A stretch of 64,000 nucleotides of DNA from Pseudomonas gingeri (GCF_013386165.1 NZ_JACAOS010000024.1:1-64000), one strand, 5' to 3'. Numbered from the stretch's first letter, positions 8,825 through 18,513 are shown. Program-made: numbers and translations. Notes: a model not told the origin generated them from the sequence alone.

Positions 8825-9676
8825 ATGAATTTGCCTGAAGATTTTTCTCCTGAACAATACCTAAAGTTACATCCCGATGTCAGAATGTCAGGACTTGACC
8901 CAGCACAACACTATTTGGCTTGGGGCCGTGGAGAAAATCGCAACTACAAACGAGACCCGAACTCCCTTTATCCAAAGGTAGAAGGGCGTTATTCCTCGGA
9001 TGGATTATCTTCAGTGCATAACCACGATTTCATGAGCGACGAGAGCTATATCACAGCGTATGCACGCGGAGTAGAAGCTGTCGGCTCTGACTACAAATGG
9101 TTTTGGCGTGTGCATATAGGGCTGTGGGCGGCGCGGACAGCCGCAAAACACAGCGGCGATTTTGTTGAGTGTGGAGTCAATTATGGTTTTCTAAGCTCAG
9201 CGATCATGAAAGATCTGGACTGGAACAATACAGGCAAAATCTTTTACTTACTTGATACATTTTCTGGCATTGATGACAGGTATCTATCCGAGCAGGAAAA
9301 AATTGGTGGCGTCGCGGACAAGAACCGAAAGTTAGTTGAAGACGGGACATATACGTCAAATATTGAATCTGTGAGGGAAAACTTTTCAGAGTGGCCTAAT
9401 GCAAAGGTCATACAAGGATCCATTCCCGACACCCTCGCTCATATCGACTCAACCCAAATTTCTTATTTACACATCGACCTGAACTGCACCGTTCCTGAAG
9501 TTGCTGCGATTGAGTTTTTGTGGGATCGCTTGGTCTCCGGAGCAGTAATTTTACTAGACGACTATGCTTACTACGGATACCAGCCTCAGAAAGAGGGTAT
9601 GGATCAATGGGCAGCAAAAATGAACATAGCGATAGCGAGCTTACCTACAGGACAAGGGCTTCTAATAAAACCTTGA
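8825..9676 (+). CDS. TylF/MycF-like SAM-dependent methyltransferase with N-terminal HPDV motif
   Basis: Protein of 283 residues. The N-terminus has YLKLHPDVRMSGLDPAQHYL, a motif that often precedes glycosyltransferase or polysaccharide-related domains. The main domain has the SAM site FVECGVNYGFLSS (about residues 113-125), the acidic loop YLLDTFSGID, and later ILLDDYAYYG, which together match the TylF class of sugar or macrolide O-methyltransferases. Base composition is more AT-rich than its neighbours, suggesting recent acquisition. No glycan operon is nearby, so the substrate is unknown. Confidence 0.78.
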   Translation: MNLPEDFSPEQYLKLHPDVRMSGLDPAQHYLAWGRGENRNYKRDPNSLYPKVEGRYSSDGLSSVHNHDFMSDESYITAYARGVEAVGSDYKWFWRVHIGLWAARTAAKHSGDFVECGVNYGFLSSAIMKDLDWNNTGKIFYLLDTFSGIDDRYLSEQEKIGGVADKNRKLVEDGTYTSNIESVRENFSEWPNAKVIQGSIPDTLAHIDSTQISYLHIDLNCTVPEVAAIEFLWDRLVSGAVILLDDYAYYGYQPQKEGMDQWAAKMNIAIASLPTGQGLLIKP

Positions 9677-9941
9677 TACTTATCTGCATTGCGCTATGGC
9701 TCGGTCTATAGCGCATACCGTTCCGATTTAGACCTTTACGCCGAAGTCTAAGCGCTAGACAAAGTACCTGGCTACTCTACGAAGTCAAGACATGGTATCC
9801 ACTCAAATAATCCGCCTCAACAAAATTGGGCAGTGGCATGCATATACCTGACCGACCTGAGCTCTGCACACCACAGGACCGAAATACGCGCTATTACACC
9901 TCAAATCCGCCGATTCATCTTCAAACACAAGGAACATATAA

Positions 9942-10529
9942 ATGCGCAAAAAACGTCTATTAGTCTCATTGTTTGGTTTGATCATCAACACATATTCCTT
10001 AGGAGCGGCTGCGTGGCAAGCAAACGAAATAGAAGAGTGCCCTACAAGTAAACGTAACTCGGCCTGGTTAGACTGCGTGCCTGAAGACACCCCTGTCAAA
10101 CTCCCCTACAAGATGAAGGATGGTAGCGTAAAGGTGCTAGAGACTCGCGGCACGGTGTTCTGCAAGCAAGGAATCTGCGAATATCAATATCAGCGTGACA
10201 GCGGCCTATGGGACTCAACCAACGAATACGCAGGACAAATCCAGCAAGCCCAAAAAACCCCCGTGGTTCTGTTACGAGGATACTACCTAGGAAACGCTGA
10301 GGATGGTCGCATCGTCGCGTACCTGAAAGGTACTGGACCGGAAGCGGGTGGCAAGGCTGCTCCAGCCTTGCAGAGCGTCACAACGAAGTCATTCAATCAA
10401 GCCAGTATAGATAGTTGTGTCGATCAATGGAGTAATGCGTTCCACAAGGAGAATGGTGAAGGCGCCTTGATTATGGCTGATATGCTCGACGAGTGGGAAA
10501 CTTTGTGTAACGCCGGCAAAAATCCATGA
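9942..10529 (+). CDS. Secreted protein, unknown function
   Basis: Protein of 195 residues with a signal peptide (MRKKR, a hydrophobic core, cleavage near AAA-WQ). The mature part contains six or more Cys residues, consistent with a periplasmic disulphide-bonded protein. ATG 9942 follows an AAGGA site. A hairpin terminator lies 20 bases after the stop. I do not recognise the family. Confidence 0.72.
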   Translation: MRKKRLLVSLFGLIINTYSLGAAAWQANEIEECPTSKRNSAWLDCVPEDTPVKLPYKMKDGSVKVLETRGTVFCKQGICEYQYQRDSGLWDSTNEYAGQIQQAQKTPVVLLRGYYLGNAEDGRIVAYLKGTGPEAGGKAAPALQSVTTKSFNQASIDSCVDQWSNAFHKENGEGALIMADMLDEWETLCNAGKNP

Positions 10530-10550
10530 TCGAAGGAAAAATCAAAAAGC

Positions 10551-10572
10551 GCAGCCAACTCTAGTTGGCTGC
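10551..10572 (+). terminator. Hairpin terminator after 9942 gene
   Basis: Nine-base arms GCAGCCAAC and GTTGGCTGC around a TCTA loop. The downstream T content is modest (TTGCTTAATT), while an A-rich run precedes it, so it could also act on the minus strand. Confidence 0.65.
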
Positions 10573-10710
10573 TTGCTTAATTCACCTGCCTAGTTAAATC
10601 GTTTAAGCACTTACTTCTGGCAGCATTTAGATTAACCATTTACCGCACAATAGTTAGAAAACCCATCGCCTGCATGACACACCTACTAGGACTCGGTGGA
10701 TTGTAATTTT

Positions 10711-10926
10711 CTAACCAACATCCATTCCCCGCAGTCGAGCCAGCCCCTGCTTAATATGGCCTGCGTTTTCGCCAATCGTGTGCAGCGCCCCCCGGACATT
10801 CTTACCAACCTCTGCCGAATCCCGCTGTTCCACGCATAACGTCAGCTCCATCACGGCAGCCTCCAGAGCGAGCTGGTTTTCATACATCCTTTCTAGCACA
10901 TCCGATAGCGAATAATTTCTTTGCAC
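10711..10926 (-). CDS. Small conserved helical protein
   Basis: Protein of 71 residues, mostly helical, beginning MQRNYSLSDVLERMYENQLAL. GTG 10926 is chosen because AAAGGAG lies eight bases upstream; the frame is open to 10953. Short proteins of this kind are common in Pseudomonas accessory DNA. Function unknown. Confidence 0.6.
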   Translation of the reverse strand: MQRNYSLSDVLERMYENQLALEAAVMELTLCVEQRDSAEVGKNVRGALHTIGENAGHIKQGLARLRGMDVG

Positions 10927-11410
10927 GACATCGACTCCTTTCAAGAAAACCAAAGCATAGCCTCTGCCTTATGTTCAATTCAGACGCATGGAGCGCTCCT
11001 GTACCGAGTGAAGCCTGCAGATGAGCCAGAATAGGGCGCATCTTCCCGTTGAGGGTTGGAATAATCTTTATCTCGTAGTCATCCGACAGGTGACCTGCAA
11101 GGTGGACAGGCGTGGGGGGCTTTACAGTCGAGCCATGCCCATTCGATTTTGCCCTCATCGAGATCGCCCCCGAGCGGGGACCCCACTCCACTACCGTCGG
11201 CGTCCCGCCCCTTGTATTAGTAGCCCCCCCAGATGCTGCCGCTCTTTCGTTTTCGGGTGCAGCGGATCATAGCGGCGAAGGCGCGAGAGGACGCTGCCGC
11301 ACTGGCTGCGGACAAGGTCAAGGTCAAACCGAGCCTCACTACGCCCAGGAGCGTACCGGCGGTGACCCGGCCCAGGCCGCCGCATTAATCATCGACCAGG
11401 AGTTGGGGCT

Positions 11411-11530
11411 ATGAGGCTGATGCTGATTGGGTTGGTTGTGGCGCTAGCGGGATGCGCGATGCGGCCGCCTGAGACGCTCACTATACGGGTGGATGTGCCG
11501 GAGCCCTTGCCGGGCGCCGGCTGCGGCCGG
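11411..11530 (+). pseudogene. Rz1-like phage lysis lipoprotein remnant
   Basis: The frame starts MRLMLIGLVVALAGCAMRPPE, a signal with lipobox LAGC followed by a proline-rich tail, as in phage Rz1 spanin lipoproteins. After about 40 residues the reading loses any lysis-protein character. The preceding frame ends ALIIDQELGL just across this start, as an Rz subunit would. Probably a decayed prophage lysis cassette. The lipobox is clear; the phage origin is inference. Confidence 0.45.
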
Positions 11531-11664
11531 CCTGAAGAAGGACAACACTCTGAGGTGAAGGGTGAGGGCGCTGCTGGCCGAGCGCCAACAGCGGATGGAG
11601 GGAGCTTGCAGCTGCGGTTGCTGCGTGTTGGTGATCCACCTGGCCGCAGAAACTGCTCGACTAG

Positions 11665-11757
11665 CAGGGCTCGCACGTACGCTGCTTGGCTTTTCTCGGC
11701 GGTACTTCGAAGATTCTGGTGCCGGACAATCTTCGCGGCGGCGTCACCAAGCGGTCG
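11665..11757 (+). pseudogene. istA: IS21-family IstA transposase fragment
   Basis: A stretch of about 30 residues reads SHVRCLAFLGGTSKILVPDN followed by LRGGVTK, which matches the catalytic core of IS21 IstA (consensus FFGGVP, then LVPDNL, then VTK). A stop precedes it and unrelated sequence follows, so only a fragment remains. Confidence 0.6.
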
Positions 11758-11763
11758 ATGAGC

Positions 11764-11988
11764 AGGCCACTCTCTCCAAGAACTCAAAGATTCATGGATC
11801 TTGCCTATCTTACCGACCAGCGCCCTGCTGACATACTCAAAACATCTGTAACGGATGCCAACAGCGGATTTCTGACGGTAAAACAGGGTAAGACTAACAA
11901 GTACCTGCCAATCTGCTCAGAGAATGGGAGAAATGCGTCTGACCTTAGCAACTTCCTCGATGCCCTGACAGAGCGAAAGCCATTATAA
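11764..11988 (+). pseudogene. Tyrosine-recombinase (phage integrase) core fragment
   Basis: The frame reads RFMDLAYLTDQRPADILKTS, then GFLTVKQGKTNKYLPI. This matches the first catalytic box of phage integrases, where the Arg of TGQRpsDil and the later Lys of qqKT are active-site residues. It is fused in frame to the IstA fragment and ends about 25 residues later without the HxxR and Tyr boxes. It may be the remains of the integrase that brought in part of this island. Confidence 0.6.
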
Positions 11989-12467
11989 AATTAAAAGTTA
12001 CAAGTCTGACCACAAACCAACCCAGGCTAATAATGAGTTATATCACACTGAAAAACAGATAGAATGAAGCCCGAGAGAAAGCAGTAATAAACTCAGTCGC
12101 CATAGCTGACTCTACACTAGCCGCAGCGATACACAGACTTCCAATTTCGCGATATCCAATCCAAAGAAACAAGTGAAATTCAGGACATTAATCATGCAAG
12201 TCGATCACTAACTCAACAGACACGAGAGACGACTAAATGATCCACCTCTGAACAGGCTAAATAGTAATCCCCACAAAGCAAATTACTCCACCTCACCGAA
12301 TTAAAACTGACAAACCCCGAAAACACACAACGCATACATTAATTAAAAAGAAGATCATCGCCTCACAATAAACATCGCCACAACAAAAAATGCTTTAGCC
12401 GTAGACCAGACACCACGACAGAGGAAGTGGCCTCGGCAATTGTAGAACTGCAGAGGCCATTTAAAAA
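11989..12467. other. AT-rich intergenic region, no gene seen
   Basis: About 480 bases, clearly richer in A and T than the core genes. No open frame of note and no clear RNA gene were found. It separates the integrase fragment from the convergent end of the NACHT gene. Confidence 0.5.
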
Positions 12468-15400
12468 CTACTCACTCAACCATGTATCTAAAATCGCTCG
12501 CGACTGCACTGGAGCGCTTGAGCGCTCCCTCCAATTTGAAAGTAAACCTTGAATATGTGATCTTGAGTAGTAATCCTCCCGATAGATATGAAGAATCTGG
12601 CCAACCAACTCCATCACTTCAACTTTGTTAGGATCAAAAAAACCCAATGAGTACACCAAACTCCCCACATACCAAACTGGTAGCTTGCTCTCGCAAAACA
12701 ACAAAACCAAGGAGTGATTATTTTTCTCAAAAAATGAATTAGCTACATTTGATTGTTCATCACCCGCTTGACAGATATAACAGCAAAATGCTGCAGCACG
12801 GTAGACCGTTTCCAGTTGCTCGTTCGTAAAAAGGCTGACAAGCATGTCATTATCTATCCCATACTGCTCCAACAAGGAATAAGCACTAATATCAAAATCG
12901 TCAATACCAGCTCTGCGTTCAGGAGAGATAAATATACGAGCAATCAGAGATAAAAAACCAACTTCCAAAGGCAAATTCAGGATAAATGCTTTAGCACGCC
13001 CTCTTTGAAAGGAAACATGCCCATCCAACGATAGCTTTAAAAAAAGCGGCCTGATTTTTTCAGAAAATTCTGGTAATTCTTCAAAAATATAACCCCAGGT
13101 ACTAAAATAATATACCATGACCTTGGGGTTTTTTACGATCACATCAAACATCAAATCCAAACATTCACGAGACCTGAATCTATAAGGAGCCTCATTAAAA
13201 TGCTCTGACTGCAACCAGATAGATATAGCTATTAATGGATGATATCTGGAAATAATTTCAAGAGTTTCCACCGAGTCGACAACCCCAACTTCCAAAACAT
13301 CAAAAACAGCCGGAACATCAAAGCCTTTTAACCTCCCCCCCGACAACAAACGTTCAAACTCATCTTGACTTATCGAGCTAAAGAACCCCAACTGCTCCTT
13401 CAACTTATCTCCCGCCATTTCCGTATCAAAATTTATCGGAAGCAGGACTTGAATATATGGTGGGAGAAACATATCACCCAGGCCAAACGACACCATAGTA
13501 GACAAGATACTACAAAGGTCCTGCAGGCGTTTCCCCCTGGCAAAGCTGACAACATTTGCCATCAACTTCAAAATTGGCGACCTTATACTTGAACAACCAA
13601 TGTCGAAATCCATATTCTCAGGAATAGTTTTTGTCTTCCAGTCATGCTCATAGTTTAGGATCGATATGCCATCCAACTTAGCATGGACCTGCTTATTGAA
13701 TTTTGAAGTATCCGCATGATCAACGAGCAACATAAGTAGCTTAATTTCATCTTCTGAGAGCCCCATCGACCTAGCTATTTCCTCCACGTTTTTTACACGT
13801 CTCAAAATACGCACAATAGACCAAAACTCAACTTCACTACTCGGTGCTTCTTCAATAAGCAACTGCAAAGTGCCCTCTAAGAACCAATAACTAATCGATA
13901 CACCTTCAGAGGCTGCATACATAGAATAATGATCTGCCAAATACGACCTGTAAATTCTATTTATATAATCTACTGAGGAACCAAAAATCTTGGTCTTTAC
14001 CTCAGATTTTCTAGCGTGGTCATCAGGCAACTTCCTAGCAAGGACGATTGCAGCCCCAATTTGCTCTGGCTCACTGTATTCGAAGAGCGCATCAGCCATA
14101 CAATTTAAAAGCCACGATAGTGTATGCGGGTGATGCAAAGACAAAATATCAGATATAATTTCCATTTCAACCATTGCATAAAGAGGCACCAGCGCCTCTT
14201 TAAATTTCAACCGCGTAATTCTATCCTGCTCAAGCACACCCTCATTTAACAGACGCAACGTTAAAATTGCACCAACACCTAGCCGCCGCTTAAATATTCG
14301 TATCGCATGGGAAACGTCACTATCATCAAGACTGCAGATGACCTCTAAAGCAACAGCCAGCTCTGTTGGCCTCATTGTCACAATTAAAGCGCTTACAACA
14401 AAATGCATTACCTCCCGCCAATGAGAGTCTCCACCAATCACCTCAAGACGAGAGCGCAGCCGAGAGGGATCAACATTAGAATAAATAAACTCACCTGCAA
14501 AAAACTCTTGCAATTGCCGTATATCAAACCTGACAGTTTTATTACTCTCAGGGGTATTTACGAAGACCAGTCGCTCCGTGGTTGCCTCCATCAGCGTTTC
14601 AACCAAGTCGTCAACATTATCATCAACATAACGCTCCGTGGTTTGTCTTGCTAGATGGCAAAACTGCTCACGATCTAATGTAGTGTCCGCACCATCACTT
14701 ATCTCTGCACTTGCGTGCAATGCGATACCCAAGCGTGCATGAATCGCCTTGAGTAAAACGCTATTTTCTCGCAACAGCTTAGAAATCCTTACATCCGGAA
14801 AGTTTTTAAGACTTTCTCTTTTTTTCATTACATCATAAAAATTATCAAACAACTCCCATCTTTTCTCGGGCGGTCGCCCGCCATCACGGACCACCACTGC
14901 CATAATATGCGACTGCAAAGGTGTCGTCATTAGCTCCCTTACCTGAGCAGACTCCATCGCCGCTGACAATACCTGTATTGCATTTTCGCTTTCAGAATCA
15001 CTTCTACCAAACCTTATCACGCCTTCAGCACACTTCATTGCGATTTCGGCAGGAAGTGGCACCAAATCTAAAGTAGCTGCATTTAAATATTCAAATTGTC
15101 CTGAATAGCCTTGAGGCCTCGTAGTGCACAAAACAAGTATATCTGCATCAAGTTCTGGCAATACTGTATTAGTAAGCCTGATTATTTCATTTGCAACCTC
15201 ATCTTTTACATCATTCGGAACTTCATCAAGACCATCAAAATTTAGAAACCAGCTCCTTATAGAAAAGGCTTTTTTAAGTGTACCACCTTCAACTTTCTGA
15301 TCAATTTTCTGCGAAATTTTCTCACACAAATAAGAGAGAACCCCTTTTGCCTCATCATCAGATCTTGCGCCATACCATGACGCATAATCTTTTAATTCAA

Positions 15401-16415
15401 CACTAATTGGAATTCTTGGATTACTTGGTTTGAACCCTAACGCCTCAGCAACTATAAGAAATTCTTTTGCCACATCTAACGTAGCTGGTAAAACCACCGG
15501 AGCACTTGGGTCAAGTAGAAGTGTGGCACGCTGAATTTGAGAGAAAAATTGCCCTGCGGTGGACTTACCTTGACCAGGCCCACCTTTTAATAAAATGGCC
15601 CTTGCACGTTTGGGAATATTTGACCAAGCACGCCAACCATCTCCATATGAATTCCAAACAGTAGGCCTATGAGCGTTAGCAGAGGTAGCTACAAGTGTCT
15701 CCATTATACTTAATTCATCATCAACACATTTATTTTCAGCAGGCAAGTCCACAAAAAGCTCATGAATTTTCGGCCTAACGCCTGAGGAGCCAGCTTGCTC
15801 AAGCTTTGTGTATATCTGATCGTTAAACTGATCCAGTATAAGGTGATTTATAATAGGCTTTACCTGTGCAGATGCTTCACCTATTTGATTGTACATTGCG
15901 GTCAGCACGTTCCCCGGGGTAAGAAAGTGACCATAATAGGAGGCGGCAGCAGGATCATCTGCAAGAAAATCCAATATCTTCCTCCCCCCCCAAATATCGA
16001 ACTTTATCTCATCGCCAAAGCACTCAAAAACCAAAGATTTAATCGTATCGTAAGCTCCAGTATTCGGCGTTCCGGAGGGCTCTATATTTGTAGCTATGAT
16101 CCAGATATCCGGTGCGACTCTAGAATCAGCCCCATCAAACTCTGCGAGCTCTTTTTTAACTTCATTGATGAGCCAAGCTTGAGGATTCTTGGACAAGTGC
16201 GACTTATGGAACTTTGATTGAATATACCAGACACCACTCCATCGATCAGTTGTTGATGGATAAGGAGCCTCACCGGACAGCAGCCCATCTCGACCGCCAT
16301 CGGCGCCTTGCGCGAACCCCGTGACTCCTTTGCCCAACACCTTCAAGGCTAAGTAATTAACTAAATGTTCAAAAGAGTGAGAGTCCAGCTGAGTTAGCTC
16401 ATAGGTGTCAGTCAT
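12468..16415 (-). CDS. PD-(D/E)XK nuclease-NACHT STAND NTPase, candidate anti-phage defence protein
   Basis: Protein of about 1,315 residues. Residues 1-150 look like a Mrr-type PD-(D/E)XK nuclease: SFEHLVNYLAL, then GADGGRDGLL, then WYIQSKFHK, giving the E...D...QxK pattern. A NACHT NTPase follows with Walker A LLKGGPGQGKST (about residue 272) and Walker B WFLNFDGLDEVP (about residue 393). The remaining 850 residues are long, helical and repetitive in character, suiting a sensor region. Nuclease-NACHT fusions of this design are known bacterial NLR-like (bNACHT/Avs-type) defence proteins that sense phage and cut DNA. ATG 16415 is preferred over TTG 16430 because GGAG lies nine bases before it. 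The gene stands alone and is AT-rich against the core genes, which fits transfer. The domain calls are read by eye; the defence role is inference. Confidence 0.82.
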   Translation of the reverse strand: MTDTYELTQLDSHSFEHLVNYLALKVLGKGVTGFAQGADGGRDGLLSGEAPYPSTTDRWSGVWYIQSKFHKSHLSKNPQAWLINEVKKELAEFDGADSRVAPDIWIIATNIEPSGTPNTGAYDTIKSLVFECFGDEIKFDIWGGRKILDFLADDPAAASYYGHFLTPGNVLTAMYNQIGEASAQVKPIINHLILDQFNDQIYTKLEQAGSSGVRPKIHELFVDLPAENKCVDDELSIMETLVATSANAHRPTVWNSYGDGWRAWSNIPKRARAILLKGGPGQGKSTAGQFFSQIQRATLLLDPSAPVVLPATLDVAKEFLIVAEALGFKPSNPRIPISVELKDYASWYGARSDDEAKGVLSYLCEKISQKIDQKVEGGTLKKAFSIRSWFLNFDGLDEVPNDVKDEVANEIIRLTNTVLPELDADILVLCTTRPQGYSGQFEYLNAATLDLVPLPAEIAMKCAEGVIRFGRSDSESENAIQVLSAAMESAQVRELMTTPLQSHIMAVVVRDGGRPPEKRWELFDNFYDVMKKRESLKNFPDVRISKLLRENSVLLKAIHARLGIALHASAEISDGADTTLDREQFCHLARQTTERYVDDNVDDLVETLMEATTERLVFVNTPESNKTVRFDIRQLQEFFAGEFIYSNVDPSRLRSRLEVIGGDSHWREVMHFVVSALIVTMRPTELAVALEVICSLDDSDVSHAIRIFKRRLGVGAILTLRLLNEGVLEQDRITRLKFKEALVPLYAMVEMEIISDILSLHHPHTLSWLLNCMADALFEYSEPEQIGAAIVLARKLPDDHARKSEVKTKIFGSSVDYINRIYRSYLADHYSMYAASEGVSISYWFLEGTLQLLIEEAPSSEVEFWSIVRILRRVKNVEEIARSMGLSEDEIKLLMLLVDHADTSKFNKQVHAKLDGISILNYEHDWKTKTIPENMDFDIGCSSIRSPILKLMANVVSFARGKRLQDLCSILSTMVSFGLGDMFLPPYIQVLLPINFDTEMAGDKLKEQLGFFSSISQDEFERLLSGGRLKGFDVPAVFDVLEVGVVDSVETLEIISRYHPLIAISIWLQSEHFNEAPYRFRSRECLDLMFDVIVKNPKVMVYYFSTWGYIFEELPEFSEKIRPLFLKLSLDGHVSFQRGRAKAFILNLPLEVGFLSLIARIFISPERRAGIDDFDISAYSLLEQYGIDNDMLVSLFTNEQLETVYRAAAFCCYICQAGDEQSNVANSFFEKNNHSLVLLFCESKLPVWYVGSLVYSLGFFDPNKVEVMELVGQILHIYREDYYSRSHIQGLLSNWRERSSAPVQSRAILDTWLSE

Positions 16416-16720
16416 GCTTCCATGCTCCAATGGTCTATATAGGCAGTAATTTTTTCAGTGAGAGGCAGATTTCAGACTCCGATAGTAGCAGACAGAATAT
16501 TCAGCTACAACGCAAGCGTCAGCGATTGTCAAAAATTATTATTTCCATTTTATCTTGCTTACTGAAACTCAATGACATTGCATACAAAATTGATTGAGCT
16601 ATAGCAACGGTATCACGAGAAAAAAAATAACGTTATTTTACAAAAAATCTAATTACCTAAGAGCTCACAGACTATGAGTTTTTGGCTACGTTGTGGAACA
16701 CATAAGTTCTTTAAGAGTTG

Positions 16721-16767
16721 GGGGTGAGGTCGGAATCGAACCAGCGTAGATGGATTTGCAATCCACA
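16721..16767 (-). tRNA. 3' portion of a tRNA-Cys(GCA)-like gene, degenerate
   Basis: Read on the minus strand, an anticodon arm with loop TTGCAAA (anticodon GCA) is followed by a variable region and a T arm GCTGG-TTCGATT-CCGAC and then CTCACCC. The T stem has one mismatch and one wobble, no matching 5' acceptor or D arm precedes it, and the end reads CAA, not CCA. It is therefore a fragment, possibly an old attachment site. Confidence 0.45.
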
Positions 16768-16889
16768 CGCCCGCGTGGACTAGTAATGCTAGAGACACAT
16801 CTGCTGGTGCCTAGCCGACATACGTGAGTCCAGTCTGTGGGCTATTGGTGCATATGGCCCAACATTGAGTCAAGCTGACGACCATCACC

Positions 16890-17291
16890 TCATCCAGTCG
16901 CCTCGTCTAGCTCCTGACCACTGAGCAGCAGCCGGATTCTATCGACCAGCGCATTCATCGCTTGAGCAGTGCTTAGGTAGCTCGTTTCCGTACTGTCCAT
17001 GTATACCATCCCCAACGGGGTGCGTTCGAGCCCAATCTCCTGGTACGCCATCCAGAACACCTCTTGATGTTCGTCATCGCAGCGATTGGCGTACTCCTCG
17101 TTAATCTGCGGCACGCAGTCGAATAGCATGGAGAGCGTTGTCGATTTGACCAGCTCATCGCCCAGCTCATCCAGGGTGACCAGGTAGGCCGGCCCGCTCG
17201 TGCAAGCGACCGCCTCCATCAGTCGGCCGATGGCGATAGCAACGTGTGATTCAGATAACGGAAGTCGCGGATTGATGTATGGAAGAAGCAT
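16890..17291 (-). CDS. Hypothetical acidic protein
   Basis: Protein of 133 residues, acidic and helical, beginning MLLPYINPRLPLSESHVAIA. No motif was recognised. It lies 84 bases after the Gp2/YagK-like gene on the same strand and probably belongs to that satellite-like module. Confidence 0.6.
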   Translation of the reverse strand: MLLPYINPRLPLSESHVAIAIGRLMEAVACTSGPAYLVTLDELGDELVKSTTLSMLFDCVPQINEEYANRCDDEHQEVFWMAYQEIGLERTPLGMVYMDSTETSYLSTAQAMNALVDRIRLLLSGQELDEATG

Positions 17292-17375
17292 GCTCGTACC
17301 TGCTGGAGAATAGATCCATTGAGTATGGGATGAGCTCAGTAACTCACCCCTGGCACGAAGCCCAGTGATGTTGGT

Positions 17376-18065
17376 TCAGCCTCTGCTGCAACCAAACGCC
17401 CGGCATCGACTGCCGTAGTCCTTGGTAGCGGCCTTACAGAGGTAGCTCGCTCGATGGAAGTACCGATTCATCTCTGCGGGATCATCCCGAGAGAGGTGGA
17501 ATGTGGCGTTTGCAGGGATATGCACCAAGCCCTCGACATAGTCGAAGTGAATCCTCAGCGCACTGGCCCATGCGGCCTGGATGCGGGTGTACAAGTTCTC
17601 CCGCTCAGATTGAAAGCGTCCCACCGTGTGGAACGCATCCCTGTTGAGCAGCAGGACGAAGTGGAAGTGCGGGCGCCCTTCCTGTCCGACCTCTCTGACC
17701 CAGCACCAGCGAACGCTTGTCTGATGGGCAGAGCCATTCAGACGCTTGGCGCGCTCACGTGCAATTTCAATCCTTACAGACAAGGAAGCGACAAACCTGG
17801 AGATAACGGCGTTGCTTGATGCAGGTGGCAGATAGTCATTTGGAAAGCGCAGATCGAAACGTAGCGCGAACACCTGACGATGGGCGCTCAGTGCCAACTG
17901 AGTGGTTTCAAGAAGGCTGTCGAGGTATTCAGTAATGAAGGGGACGTGGAATGCCATCACGGGTAGACCGCGGAAGGTGTTCTCGTAGTACAGATGAAGG
18001 TTGCTGTTGCCGGGGTGACGCTTGGGCTGGTGCGCCATGGAGGATGATCCGCTGAGTGAATTCAT
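17376..18065 (-). CDS. Inovirus Gp2 / YagK-YfjJ-like replication protein
   Basis: Protein of 229 residues. The centre reads GRPHFHFVLLLNRDAF, an HxH motif with flanking hydrophobics like the metal-binding HUH motif of rolling-circle initiators. The C-terminus reads NRYFHRASYLCKAATKDYG, typical of the YagK/YfjJ family found in inovirus-like and satellite elements. A Tyr in that segment could be the nicking residue. The start at ATG 18065 has no strong ribosome site; ATG 18038 is an alternative. It lies below the alpA gene and next to a perfect hairpin at 18346. A replication role is inferred from the family. Confidence 0.72.
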   Translation of the reverse strand: MNSLSGSSSMAHQPKRHPGNSNLHLYYENTFRGLPVMAFHVPFITEYLDSLLETTQLALSAHRQVFALRFDLRFPNDYLPPASSNAVISRFVASLSVRIEIARERAKRLNGSAHQTSVRWCWVREVGQEGRPHFHFVLLLNRDAFHTVGRFQSERENLYTRIQAAWASALRIHFDYVEGLVHIPANATFHLSRDDPAEMNRYFHRASYLCKAATKDYGSRCRAFGCSRG

Positions 18066-18345
18066 AGACTCAGTGGGCTGGGTATTTATTTACGATTCGA
18101 TCTACCTGGGGGACTGACCTCGGCTCAGCGTATGGCGCTGATCCTGTCACTGGATGAGCAACGCCGGGATGACTGAGCGCGTGGCACTTACCCCATTGAG
18201 GGGTAAGCCTGATAGGTCTCTGAATGGAGCTTGTAGATTGGTAACCGCATTGGATGAACAAGACGTATGAGCTGACGCTACAAATATCTCGTATAAATAT
18301 TACTTACGACTATAAATCATATAAATAATACTAATACCGAAATCT

Positions 18346-18377
18346 GCTACCCCACTCCCGCAAGGGAGTGGGGTAGC
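18346..18377. repeat. Perfect 14-bp hairpin with GCAA tetraloop
   Basis: Arms GCTACCCCACTCCC and GGGAGTGGGGTAGC enclose GCAA. No T-run follows on either strand, so it is not a normal terminator. It is flanked by a very AT-rich stretch (about 18285-18340) and sits 280 bases before the start of the HUH-like gene, a layout that suits a replication origin or a structured RNA. Confidence 0.7.
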
Positions 18378-18513
18378 GAAGTGCCAGAGAACGAGGGATG
18401 AATGGGACTATTTCAGTGATTCAGATACTCTGGAAATAAACTACTGATTGGAGCCATTCGATCAGCACGAACGCCGACCGAATGACTGGGTGCAAGCTCA
18501 GCCCATCGACTGA

